Shown here piece after piece: positions 37,742 through 45,933 of a stretch of 64,000 bases of DNA (position 1 is the stretch's first letter; each line of letters begins with the position of its first letter). This stretch comes from Paenirhizobium selenitireducens ATCC BAA-1503 (lineage in GTDB: Bacteria; Pseudomonadota; Alphaproteobacteria; Rhizobiales; Rhizobiaceae). A program made the translations under genes and the position numbers. The stretch is taken from positions 1-64,000 of the forward strand of contig NZ_JAEG01000015.1 in NCBI RefSeq assembly GCF_000518785.1, written 5' to 3'. Under the pieces are notes generated by a model. The model searched no databases. It saw nothing but the letters and a program-made list of their open reading frames with translations, and was not told the origin of the DNA.

Positions 37742-38920
37742 ATGGCTCGAGCAATGCGCATTGGCATCCTCACCTACCACTTCTCCGAGAACTTCGGAGC
37801 GCTGATGCAGGCCTACGGCTTGCGGCAGTGGCTGATCAATCAGGGTCATGATGCCGAATTCGTCAACTATCATCCGCGCTATGTGGAAGAGGGTGGCGAC
37901 TTCGAGCAAATCTTCAGTCCGGCGCGGTTTCGCCGCAATCTGAAGATCGCCTATCTTCGTCTGTCGACACTCCAGCGAAGGCTGTTCGGCAGCCGCCTTC
38001 AGACCGAGCAATTAGAAGCTTTCCGCCGCGAGGTGCTCGGCGTGACTGGACCGCGCCTGGAAAGCCAGGCTGAGGTCGAAGCGTTCTTCGCCAGCGCCGA
38101 GGGCCGCTTCGACGTCCTCGTCTGCGGCAGCGACCAGATCTGGAACCCGTCCGCCCAGAAGGGGCTCGACGCCGTCTATTTTCTCGCCATGAGCGATGCC
38201 GCCGGTGCGCGCCACGTTGCCTATGCCCCGAGCTTCGGCAAGGGCAGCCTTGACCCTTCCTTCGACACGGAGGTCAGGAACTATCTCTCCGGCATGCATG
38301 GACTGTCCGTGCGCGAGCAGAGCGGCGTGGACATCATCCGTCGGATCACCGGTCGGGAGGCCGTGTGTGTACCCGATCCGACCATCCTGCTTGGGGATTT
38401 TTCCGGCCTGCTGAAGACGGCCGAAGAAGTCCCGGCAGGGCAGCTCTTCTGCTATGCACTGCGCACGGGAGATGGCATTCGTGAGGTGGCGGAGTTCGTC
38501 TCTCAGGCGACCGGTGCGCCGATCGCCTCGCCCTACAATGTCCACCGACGTTGGCGCGAGATTGGCCAGACCGTCTATCCTTCGCCGGCCGGTTGGGTGG
38601 CCATGATCGAGAAGTCCTCCTTTGTCGTGACGAATTCCTTCCACGGGACCGTGTTGAGCATCCTGCTGAAAAAGCCGTTCCTGACCGTCGGACTGCCGGG
38701 CGCCAAGGGCGGGCTCAACGAACGCGTTCGCAACCTGCTGCAACAGTTGGACCTGATGGACCGCTTCGTCGAAGCGGGCGACCGGCATGCAGTGTCCCAG
38801 CGCATCGGGCAACCGATTGACTGGGAAGGAGTGCAGCGCGCAATCGACAACCTGCAGCAGATCGGTCGCAGTTACCTTTTTGAGCAGTTGCAGGAAGTTA
38901 GCGGGCGCGGCCATGAGTGA
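37742..38920 (+). CDS. Polysaccharide pyruvyltransferase family protein (copy 2)
   Basis: About 392 aa from ATG 37742, which has GGAAG nine bases upstream; ATGs at 37733 and 37736 and a GTG at 37724 are in frame. Family signatures parallel copy 1: MRIGILTYHFSENFGALMQA, FDVLVCGSDQIWNPSAQKGL, HVAYAPSFGKGS, GLSVREQSGVDIIRRITGRE, CVPDPTILLG and SFVVTNSFHGTVLSILLKKP. It is closer to the classical WcaK/CsaB pattern (GSDQIWNP) than copy 1. Probable function: pyruvylation of a sugar in the repeat unit, adding negative charge. It overlaps the acetyltransferase gene by eight bases. Confidence 0.9.
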   Translation: MARAMRIGILTYHFSENFGALMQAYGLRQWLINQGHDAEFVNYHPRYVEEGGDFEQIFSPARFRRNLKIAYLRLSTLQRRLFGSRLQTEQLEAFRREVLGVTGPRLESQAEVEAFFASAEGRFDVLVCGSDQIWNPSAQKGLDAVYFLAMSDAAGARHVAYAPSFGKGSLDPSFDTEVRNYLSGMHGLSVREQSGVDIIRRITGREAVCVPDPTILLGDFSGLLKTAEEVPAGQLFCYALRTGDGIREVAEFVSQATGAPIASPYNVHRRWREIGQTVYPSPAGWVAMIEKSSFVVTNSFHGTVLSILLKKPFLTVGLPGAKGGLNERVRNLLQQLDLMDRFVEAGDRHAVSQRIGQPIDWEGVQRAIDNLQQIGRSYLFEQLQEVSGRGHE

Positions 38921-39491
38921 GTTCGCCAATCTGCGCTATGTCGATACCATGCCTAGATCGCTCAAGGTGAAGCGAGGGCTTTGGGTTCTGGTCTGGTTGC
39001 TTTTCTTTCGCCCGACGCCTCGCGGCATATTCAACGGCTGGAGGTTGTTTCTTCTGCGCCTGTTCGGTGCCCGCATAGGCAGGGGCTCGAAAGTGGCTGC
39101 CTCCTGTTTCGTCTGGGCGCCCTGGAATCTCGAGATGGGGGAGTTCTCGGTTCTGGGCGATGGCGTTGATTGCTACACGATGGACAAGATTCGAATTGGC
39201 TCCAAAGTTGCCGTCAGTCAGAGATGCTTCCTCTGCACCGGTTCGCACGACATTACGTCGTTGCGGCGTCCCCTCATCACTAGGCCGATCACAATCGGGG
39301 ATCATTGCTGGATCGCCGCGGAATCGATGGTCTTGCCAGGTGTCAATATTGCGGAGGGCAGCGTCATAGGCGCGCGCTCTCTGGTTACCAAAGATATGCC
39401 GTCATGGTCCGTCTGCGCAGGACATCCCTGCGTCGTTCTTAGACCTCGCAGGTTGGCACCCGAAATCAGTCTGCCGACAAAAGGCGCTTGA
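38913..39491 (+). CDS. Acetyltransferase, WcaF-like left-handed beta-helix
   Basis: 192 aa. A hexapeptide-repeat acyltransferase of the type found in colanic acid clusters (WcaF). Seen: an N-terminal segment RGIFNGWRLFLLRLFGARIG, then isoleucine-patch hexapeptides (IGRGSKV, WNLEMGEFSVLGDGVDCYTM, KIRIGSKVAVSQRCFLCTGS) with the catalytic-type His in TGSHD, then ITIGDHCWIAAESMVLPGVN, IAEGSVIGARSLVTKDMPSW and CAGHPCVVLRPR. It probably O-acetylates a sugar before export. The start at 38913 overlaps the previous gene by eight bases; longer frames lie inside that gene. Confidence 0.9.
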   Translation: MSEFANLRYVDTMPRSLKVKRGLWVLVWLLFFRPTPRGIFNGWRLFLLRLFGARIGRGSKVAASCFVWAPWNLEMGEFSVLGDGVDCYTMDKIRIGSKVAVSQRCFLCTGSHDITSLRRPLITRPITIGDHCWIAAESMVLPGVNIAEGSVIGARSLVTKDMPSWSVCAGHPCVVLRPRRLAPEISLPTKGA

Positions 39492-39509
39492 CCGGCACCG
39501 CGATGGAGA

Positions 39510-40511
39510 ATGCTCGTGGCTGAATTCTTAGATAAGATCCGGAAGACTCTCTTGTTCGTGACCGAGTACTTCTCGGACGCCGTCAGCTATTTCCGCTATT
39601 GTGGAATTTCTCCATTGCAGGACCCAAGCCGCAAGCTCTTCTACAAAATCCTCATTGAGGCACATGCTCTGGAAAAGGGTCTCTCGTTGGCGCAGCCTCG
39701 TCCCCTTTTCGGTGTGTCCAAGATCCGTTTCTTGATCAGTGTCCTCGATCGCTACGATATTTCATTCTCGCGCCTTCCCGGCGAAATGGTGTGCGGCATC
39801 TTTCACGCGTATCTGAATTTGCATCAGTCACTCGGCGTCAGCGATCCGCTGCTTCATGATGTGAGAGCGTTTCTGACGCGCTACGAAAGGACTTGGGATA
39901 TCACGCCGAACGGTGGCGTTCGGCAACTGGACCGCGATGATTACGATCAGATTCCCGATGCCGCACGCCTGATTACCTCCCGTCACAGCACCCGGATGTT
40001 CTTGCCGGATCACCTGCGATTGGAAGAAGTCGAGCGGGTCGTACATATCGCCCAATCCTCACCCTCTCAGTGCAATCGTCAGTCTGCGAAGGCCTACTTC
40101 TATCAGGAGCGAGCGGATATAGACCGCCTTCTGCGGCTTCAGGCGGGGTCGGCGGGCTTTGCGCAGGACGTCAACAATCTGTTCGTTATCACCTCGGAGC
40201 TTGCGGCATGGGGTGGGGCGCAGCAGCGCAATCAGGCCTATGTCGACGGTGCTCTTTTTGCGATGAACCTGATGCTGGCCTGCCATGCTAGCGGTATCGC
40301 CTCATGTCCGCTCAATCTGGCTGTGACGCACAAGACTGGTCGTGCGATCTGCGAGGCGGGAGCTATTGGGGAGGGCGAACGGCTTATCATGATGATCGCG
40401 GTCGGCAGACCGGCTCACCGCGACAGGCTGAAGATCGCACGATCACCACGCCGCCCGCTTCATGAAATTCTGGTCACGAAGCTGATTGGTGATCACTTGG
40501 AGCCACGATGA
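39510..40511 (+). CDS. Nitroreductase-like protein with N-terminal HALEKG region (copy 2)
   Basis: 333 aa from ATG 39510; a GTG at 39516 is attractive because GGAGA (39505-39509) lies six bases before it. Same layout as copy 1: an N-terminal region with IEAHALEKGLSLAQPRPLFG followed by KIRFLISVL, then a nitroreductase fold (RHSTRMFLPDHLRLEEVERV, IAQSSPSQCNRQSAKAYFYQ, and RNQAYVDGALFAMNLMLACH followed by ASGIASCPLNL). Shared between the copies are S-x-CNRQ-x2-KAY and RNQ-x-[FY]-VDG-x-LFAM. The stop overlaps the next ATG (ATGA). Cofactor FMN is inferred from the fold. The substrate is unknown. Confidence 0.85.
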   Translation: MLVAEFLDKIRKTLLFVTEYFSDAVSYFRYCGISPLQDPSRKLFYKILIEAHALEKGLSLAQPRPLFGVSKIRFLISVLDRYDISFSRLPGEMVCGIFHAYLNLHQSLGVSDPLLHDVRAFLTRYERTWDITPNGGVRQLDRDDYDQIPDAARLITSRHSTRMFLPDHLRLEEVERVVHIAQSSPSQCNRQSAKAYFYQERADIDRLLRLQAGSAGFAQDVNNLFVITSELAAWGGAQQRNQAYVDGALFAMNLMLACHASGIASCPLNLAVTHKTGRAICEAGAIGEGERLIMMIAVGRPAHRDRLKIARSPRRPLHEILVTKLIGDHLEPR

Positions 40512-41419
40512 CCTCGATTTCCGTCCTGATCCTCACGTACAACGAAGAAGTTCACATCGCCCGGGCGATCGAGAGCGTCGCCTCATTTGCCACGCAGATC
40601 GTGGTCGTCGATTCCTTTTCGTCAGATCGCACCGTGGAGATCGCCCGTTCGCTCGGCGCCACGGTGCTGCAGAACCCGTTCGTGAACCAGGCTCGGCAGT
40701 TCCAATGGGGGCTGGACAATGCGGCAATCTCCTCGGACTGGGTCATGCGGCTTGATGCTGATGAAGTGGTCGAACCGGAGCTGGCGCGCGAGATCGCCCA
40801 GAAGCTGCCGACGCTCGCGGCCGACGTCGCGGGCGTGAACCTGAAGCGCAAGCATATCTTTCTCGATCGCTTCATCCGCCACGGCGGGCGCTATCCGCTG
40901 ATCCTGACTCGCCTCTGGCGGCGGGGGCAGGGGCGGGTCGAGGATCGCTGGATGGATGAACACGTCATCGTCTGGGGCGGACGCACTGTCCTGTTCGACA
41001 ATCCGTTCCGCGATCACAATCTTCATGATCTCGGCTATTTTACCGAGAAGCACAACAAATATGCCACCCGAGAGGCCGTCGACGTGCTCAATCGGCGTTA
41101 TGGTCTGTTCGCCCAGGATGCCGGGCTGACAAGCGAAGGCACTTCGCTGCAGGCATCCGTGAAGCGCTTCGTCAAGGAGCGTGTCTACAACCGGATCCCG
41201 TTTCCGGTCTCGACGCTCGGATATTTCCTGTTCCGCTATGTAATCCAGCTCGGCTTCCTCGATGGCCGGGAGGGGCTCATCTACCATTTCCTGCAGGGCT
41301 ACTGGTACCGTTTCCTCGTTGGCGCCAAGGTCCTCGAGTTCGACAGGGCCATCCGGCCTCTGTCGACACCCGAGGACAAGCGCCAAGCGCTCGCGCAACT
41401 GACGGGCCTGGCACTCTAG
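40508..41419 (+). CDS. Glycosyltransferase family 2 (WaaE/KdtX-like)
   Basis: 303 aa. GT-A fold: SISVLILTYNEEVHIARAIE at the N terminus, QIVVVDSFSSDRTVEIARSL, the donor/metal motif VMRLDADEVVEP near residue 80, and the acceptor-side segment GGRYPLILTRLWRRGQGRVE followed by DRWMDEH. C-terminal region (YFLFRYVIQLGFLDGREGLI) fits the WaaE/beta-1,4-glucosyltransferase subgroup. It is the last gene of the operon and overlaps the previous one by four bases. A hairpin terminator follows at 41447-41476. Confidence 0.9.
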   Translation: MTSISVLILTYNEEVHIARAIESVASFATQIVVVDSFSSDRTVEIARSLGATVLQNPFVNQARQFQWGLDNAAISSDWVMRLDADEVVEPELAREIAQKLPTLAADVAGVNLKRKHIFLDRFIRHGGRYPLILTRLWRRGQGRVEDRWMDEHVIVWGGRTVLFDNPFRDHNLHDLGYFTEKHNKYATREAVDVLNRRYGLFAQDAGLTSEGTSLQASVKRFVKERVYNRIPFPVSTLGYFLFRYVIQLGFLDGREGLIYHFLQGYWYRFLVGAKVLEFDRAIRPLSTPEDKRQALAQLTGLAL

Positions 41420-41446
41420 TCGCATATCCCTTCGCCGGTTGGAGCA

Positions 41447-41476
41447 AGGCGACGGGTATTGCCATGCCCGTCGCCT
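41447..41476. terminator. Bidirectional hairpin between convergent genes
   Basis: AGGCGACGGG (41447-41456) and CCCGTCGCCT (41467-41476) form a perfect 10-bp stem around a ten-base loop. It lies between the end of the sugar operon (41419, +) and the end of the SGNH gene (41489, -) and probably ends both messages, although no long T run is present on either strand. Confidence 0.6.
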
Positions 41477-41488
41477 GGCCTGCAACGC

Positions 41489-43111
41489 TCACCAACCGAG
41501 CGCTTCAATGCGGGCAAGGACCGCCGCGGAAACCGCATTCATCGCCGCCACGGTCAGATGCGTTCCGTCCGCCTGCAGGCAGGTGGGAGGCGCGCGCCCG
41601 GCCGCCAGGGCGGCCAGATCTTCGGTGGAAGTCGTCGCAAGCGCCTGAAGCGTCGGGTGCGGGTCGATGTAGCGAAGTCCGAAGCGCGAGGACAGCCAGC
41701 TGTTGCGGGCATTCGTTGTCGCGATCTCCGCCGCCGAATGGTTCATCCGTCGCACCGACCCGACAAAGACATGCCGGGCGGCAAGGGAGGCCATGCTCTC
41801 GAAAGTCGCGGGGTCTGTGGCGGCGTTAGCGCCGTTTGCGTCTCCATCCCAGTGTACCAGTACGCAGCCGTAAAGGCCGGGATTGCTGCGCATGGTGGCG
41901 AGTTGCGCCACGACCGTCGAACCGCCTGCGCCTGAAGATACAACCAGGCGGCTTGCGTTGGATGTCTCTATGCCCTGTTCCAGCGAAGAGCCGCCCGTTC
42001 CGGCAACATAGCTGTCGCCGATCGCCCAGATGAAGCCAGGCGGAGCGTATTCCTGGGCGAACAGTGCCGCGGACAGAATTGTGCCGGTCCACTCCTCGCC
42101 GGCCGCGGGCGAGGCCCCCAGCCGCACCCAGCACGCGCCGGCCGGCGTAAATCCTGCTTGCTGACCGTAAAGATGGGTCTCGTCAAACGCGACGAGGAAG
42201 CGGCTCGATCCGTCGGAAGAGATGTGGAGCGTGTGCCCCGCGCCCGGCGTGACGAGATTGGAGGCGATCACGTGGGTGGTTCGGTTGGTGCCGTTGCTGT
42301 CGAGGGTGACCGTGATCGTACCATCCGCGTTCAAAGCGGCGCGATAGCGGTTGCGCGCGCCGTCGTCATCGAAGGAGAAAAGAACCCTTGTCGAGGCCGG
42401 AAGATTGGCCGGCACGCGAAACTTGATGATGACGGCAAAGGCAGGCGAAGAAAACCCGGCAAAGGCCGTGGCTTCCTTGATCGAAAAGCTGTCGCCGCAG
42501 ATCGTGCCGCCCGGTCCGCTGACCGTTCGCAGACCGAGATAGTGAGCAGCGCCTTCACCCCCGAATGTTCTAGTGAATGTGGTGGGAACAAGACTCGCAT
42601 TTTGCGCCAAGGCATTGCTGAGTGGAGACATCGTCGCGGAACGACTGGAAATGACCAGGGGGCTTCCGGTGGCGGTTCCCTTCCGGTAGGTGGCCTTCGC
42701 GCGATAAGCCTTGCCCTGTTGGGTCGAGGCTGCACCCGACCGCACGGTCGGATTGGTCAGACCCGTTCCGCTCATTTCCAGTTCGCCGGCGACGATTGCG
42801 GCGGTCGCGCCATTGAGGGCCGTCCAGTCTCCGATGCCGAGGGACAGGTCCCCGTTCGGCAGCAGTTCCGGTGCATCGGTCGCGACATGATCGCCGATCT
42901 TGCGCGTGCCGCCCGAAGCCGTGCCGCCGACGGCAGCGAGCGCTGCAGCTTCGGTCGCATAGGTGCGACCATCGTACCAGCCGCGGTTGTTTTCGAGGTC
43001 GAGGACCAAGGCCGGGCGTCGTCCCGTGCCGTCCTTGGGGACCCACTGGGCGCCGTCGGTGTTCCAGCCTCCGCGCATGTCGAGCCCGATCCCAAGTTTC
43101 ATGTCGTTCAT
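41489..43111 (-). CDS. Protein with C-terminal SGNH/GDSL hydrolase domain
   Basis: 540 aa. The last 190 residues form an SGNH-type hydrolase: block I FIWAIGDSYVAGTGG with nucleophile Ser367, and block V LQADGTHLT with Asp515 and His518. The middle (about residues 210-350) looks like a concanavalin-A-like jelly roll (FAVIIKFRVPANLPASTRVL; TLHISSDGSSRFLVAFDETH). The N-terminal part (WYDGRTYATEAAALAAVGGT; LLPNGDLSLGIGDWTALNGA) resembles modular phage appendage or carbohydrate-binding proteins. No signal peptide is visible. GAGGAGAGGG precedes the ATG. Such hydrolases often remove or add acyl groups on glycans; converging on the polysaccharide operon, it could deacetylate that polymer. Substrate is inference. 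Confidence 0.8.
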   Translation of the reverse strand: MNDMKLGIGLDMRGGWNTDGAQWVPKDGTGRRPALVLDLENNRGWYDGRTYATEAAALAAVGGTASGGTRKIGDHVATDAPELLPNGDLSLGIGDWTALNGATAAIVAGELEMSGTGLTNPTVRSGAASTQQGKAYRAKATYRKGTATGSPLVISSRSATMSPLSNALAQNASLVPTTFTRTFGGEGAAHYLGLRTVSGPGGTICGDSFSIKEATAFAGFSSPAFAVIIKFRVPANLPASTRVLFSFDDDGARNRYRAALNADGTITVTLDSNGTNRTTHVIASNLVTPGAGHTLHISSDGSSRFLVAFDETHLYGQQAGFTPAGACWVRLGASPAAGEEWTGTILSAALFAQEYAPPGFIWAIGDSYVAGTGGSSLEQGIETSNASRLVVSSGAGGSTVVAQLATMRSNPGLYGCVLVHWDGDANGANAATDPATFESMASLAARHVFVGSVRRMNHSAAEIATTNARNSWLSSRFGLRYIDPHPTLQALATTSTEDLAALAAGRAPPTCLQADGTHLTVAAMNAVSAAVLARIEALGW

Positions 43112-43255
43112 CGCCCTCTCCTCTTCCGCTCTAGCGTGGCCGACGCGCTGGCAGTCGAGGTTCCAGCCGCGTCGTCCGTCGGATTATGGGGCAGGACGGA
43201 TGGGCGGGGAAAACGGGTGGCGATTTTGTTCGCGAATGGCGGGTGCCGCGCCCTG

Positions 43256-45430
43256 CTATGGCTGTTTCACCGGCACCCGCACCTCGCGCATGGTGTTTCC
43301 CCGGATGATCAGTTCTTCGACGCCCTGGCCGACATCGACGCCGATATCCGTCCGTTCGATCTCGTTCTGCTCGACCAGGATGTTGCGCATGGACGGCACG
43401 ACGGAGGAGCGTCCGTCGATCCGAATCGTCGAGGCGGAGCGCAGCCGGTTCTCCCGGATGACGATACCGAAGGTCAAAAGCGTGTCGTTGCCCTTGAATT
43501 GCCGGCCGGTTACCGAGATTCCCGAGGTTCGTCTGAACGCGGACGCCGTGGTTTCGTTGCCGAGGAACTGGATGTAGAAGTTCGGCTGCGGGTGGCGGTA
43601 GTCGAGCGAGACGGCAGAAAAACCATTGCTTCTGAGCGAGCGGTTGCCGGCGAACACATGCTTGTAGCCGGTGCCGAAAATCTGGGCGGCGCCGACGTCC
43701 TGAAACCTGTTCTCGATGATGAGATAGTTTTCCTGAAGCGGTACGATGGTGACCTTGGTGCTGGAGTCCGTCAGCCCGGCGATATCACGGTCCAGTTCGA
43801 TCAGATCGCCGGTTTTCTTCGCCACGCGGGCCATCAGGCCGAGCCCTCGGCCCTTGAGCACGAACAGCCCCGCGCCCTCCCAGTTCCTATCCTTCGAGAT
43901 GCCAAGCCCGTCGGCCTTGATCTCGACCGTATTGCCGGATCGTGGCGTGATCGGACCGCGGTAATAGCCGCCGGCCCCGTCGGAGGTCAGTGCCTCCCGG
44001 TCCCAGCCGTACATGGTCTCGAAGATGTTGTTGCGGACCAGAACATTGCGCGCGGAGGGGCCGCCGAAGGTGTTGATCCCGCCGCCCGACGCTTGAAGAT
44101 CGGCGCCGATGAGATGGTTGTTTTCGAACAGCACGCCGTCCGGTGCCGAAATGCCGTACCAGCCGCGTCTGCCAATGCGAAACGTATTGCCGGAGAGGCG
44201 AGCGCCGACGGGCCTCGTCATCACGAAGGGGCGCATGGAGGTGAGAATGTCGCAATCTTCGACGACGACGTTGCTGCCGGCCAGCAGGAGGCCGACCACA
44301 CCGGTCTTGGTATGCTGGCGCATTGCCTCCAGCCGTTTGATCGGCTCGTCGGCTTCCAGGTGGCGCAGAAAGGAAGACGCGCGAACGGTAAGCCTGCGGA
44401 TCGAGATGTTGCGTCCGTCCGCTCCTTTGGGATCGGCGGAAAAGCCGGCCTTGATGATATGGCGGTGGCGTTCCGCATTGATCGTCAGATCCTCCACGGA
44501 GACGTCGCGGTATCCGGAAATGAGCGCATCGGGCGGTATCTCCGTATCCTTCCAGATCAAGGTCACCAGATCCCGGGACTCGCCCCTCAGCGAGACGCCA
44601 TCCGGGATATGCAGCGCGCCGCTCAGGCGATAGGTGCCGTATTTCAGCGTGAGGGCACCGCCGCCACGCTTGGCGAGGGCGGCCAGGGCCGCGTTGATGC
44701 GGGCGGTATCGTCGTTGTCGGGATCGTCCGGTTGTTGGCTCGACAGCTCCATCACCGGGCGGTAGACCGCCTCGACAGCCCCGACTTCGATCGTCCCCGC
44801 CTCGCGCCAGGCTGTGGCGCCTCCGCGACCATTCCCCAGGCGGATGCTGTAGGTGTTCGGCGGAAGGTCCGCCGGCAAAAGGAAGGTCGCCGACCAGGGA
44901 TCTGGTTTCTCTACCTTGATTTCGGTTTCGCGGCCGTCGGGGGCGATAAGCTTGACGGTCGCCTTTTCGCTCAAGGCAATGTTGCGGCCCGAAATCCTCA
45001 GCCAGCCGCCGGCGCTTGCGGCCGGTCCCCTGTCGCCCTGGGTCCAGTAGACGTCGGGCGCATTCAGCTGGACCGTCACCGGATCGTCCGCACCGCTGAG
45101 GGTTGCGGAATACACGCCAGGTTCCAGGCCGTCGGGCAGCACGAAGGAGAGGGTGCTTTCGGTCTTTGCCAGGACTTCCGCGGGTTGAGACTGGGGAGCA
45201 GCGTTTCCCGTATCCCCTGTTCCATCCGGCAACCGGAAAACCTCGACCGTCACGGCGCGATCGAGATCGACGCCGCTCAGTTGCACCGTCTGGCCGGGCT
45301 TCACCGGATCGCTGGCCCAGAACACCGTGGGTGTCGCAACCGCCTGTCCCGCCAGGAGAAGAAATGCTGCGGCGGCGCTGATGATTGGCGACAGTCGCCG
45401 GCGGACGGCTGAAACGGAATCGGACGTCAT
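43256..45430 (-). CDS. Secreted right-handed beta-helix protein, possible polysaccharide lyase/hydrolase
   Basis: 724 aa. A Sec signal peptide (LSPIISAAAAFLLLAGQAVA, cleavage near residue 32) is followed by two Ig/IPT-like modules (about 35-130 and 130-220: KPGQTVQLSGVDLDRAVTVE; GGWLRISGRNIALSEKATVK) and then a pectate-lyase-like parallel beta-helix from about residue 235 (DDTARINAALAALAKRGGG, YGTYRLSGALHIPDGVSLRG, then many N-x-[IV] rungs such as RNVLVRNNIFE and YLIIENRFQDVG). The fold is shared by polysaccharide lyases, hydrolases and epimerases. Catalytic residues cannot be picked by eye. It is encoded on the strand opposite the sugar operon and beside the SGNH protein, so action on the exported polymer is a fair guess. 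Confidence 0.8.
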   Translation of the reverse strand: MTSDSVSAVRRRLSPIISAAAAFLLLAGQAVATPTVFWASDPVKPGQTVQLSGVDLDRAVTVEVFRLPDGTGDTGNAAPQSQPAEVLAKTESTLSFVLPDGLEPGVYSATLSGADDPVTVQLNAPDVYWTQGDRGPAASAGGWLRISGRNIALSEKATVKLIAPDGRETEIKVEKPDPWSATFLLPADLPPNTYSIRLGNGRGGATAWREAGTIEVGAVEAVYRPVMELSSQQPDDPDNDDTARINAALAALAKRGGGALTLKYGTYRLSGALHIPDGVSLRGESRDLVTLIWKDTEIPPDALISGYRDVSVEDLTINAERHRHIIKAGFSADPKGADGRNISIRRLTVRASSFLRHLEADEPIKRLEAMRQHTKTGVVGLLLAGSNVVVEDCDILTSMRPFVMTRPVGARLSGNTFRIGRRGWYGISAPDGVLFENNHLIGADLQASGGGINTFGGPSARNVLVRNNIFETMYGWDREALTSDGAGGYYRGPITPRSGNTVEIKADGLGISKDRNWEGAGLFVLKGRGLGLMARVAKKTGDLIELDRDIAGLTDSSTKVTIVPLQENYLIIENRFQDVGAAQIFGTGYKHVFAGNRSLRSNGFSAVSLDYRHPQPNFYIQFLGNETTASAFRRTSGISVTGRQFKGNDTLLTFGIVIRENRLRSASTIRIDGRSSVVPSMRNILVEQNEIERTDIGVDVGQGVEELIIRGNTMREVRVPVKQP

Positions 45431-45933
45431 GGGCGGGTCTCCCTTTCGGGCGCCATCATCGGCGCAGGCTTGGCATGGCTATCGCGAGGAGCCATATTGC
45501 CGCAACCTGACAGTTCGTCTGCCGCGCCGCAACAGGAAGCATGCAGGGGGCCGGCATGCCCAATGTCGACGCCGCCACAAACGCATTTCCGTCGAACAGT
45601 TTCCGCGCAGTGCGCCCCGGGCGACACCTACAATCTCGCCTGTCGCTGACCGGTGGACCACACTTCGGCAGCACCGGTCGGAAGTTCGATCAGAAAGCGT
45701 CGGTCAGTTTTCAGACCGGCCAGTTCAGTTGCATTCGACCCGGGTGCACCACGGCTCGCACCCATTGCTCCCATATGCCGGGCCTGTGAAACCGATTACA
45801 AGGTTTCGGGGCTTGCGGGCCGGGGTTCACAGGATGTACGCCCTTTGACAGGGACGAGTGCCGCGTTCATCGCGGGTCGCCGCCAGGATCGCGTTTTCAG
45901 CCCGCCAGCGGGCTTCGGGAGAAGGACAGGACC
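45431..45933. other. Intergenic region without recognisable gene
   Basis: 503 bp between divergent genes. Short open frames occur on both strands but none has a ribosome binding site, sensible codon use or family resemblance. It should hold the promoters for the beta-helix gene (-) and the first thiolase (+). AAGGACAGG lies just before the thiolase ATG at 45934. No convincing operator or promoter motif could be assigned. Confidence 0.5.

Noticed and set aside
42158..45412. 1084-aa open frame on the plus strand across the SGNH and beta-helix genes
   Set aside because: It crosses two genes and their spacer, is Arg/Gly/Asp-rich with no domain, and lies opposite convincing proteins.
45427..45627. 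66-aa Cys-rich frame upstream of the beta-helix gene
   Set aside because: No ribosome binding site, no family, and other short frames overlap it on both strands.
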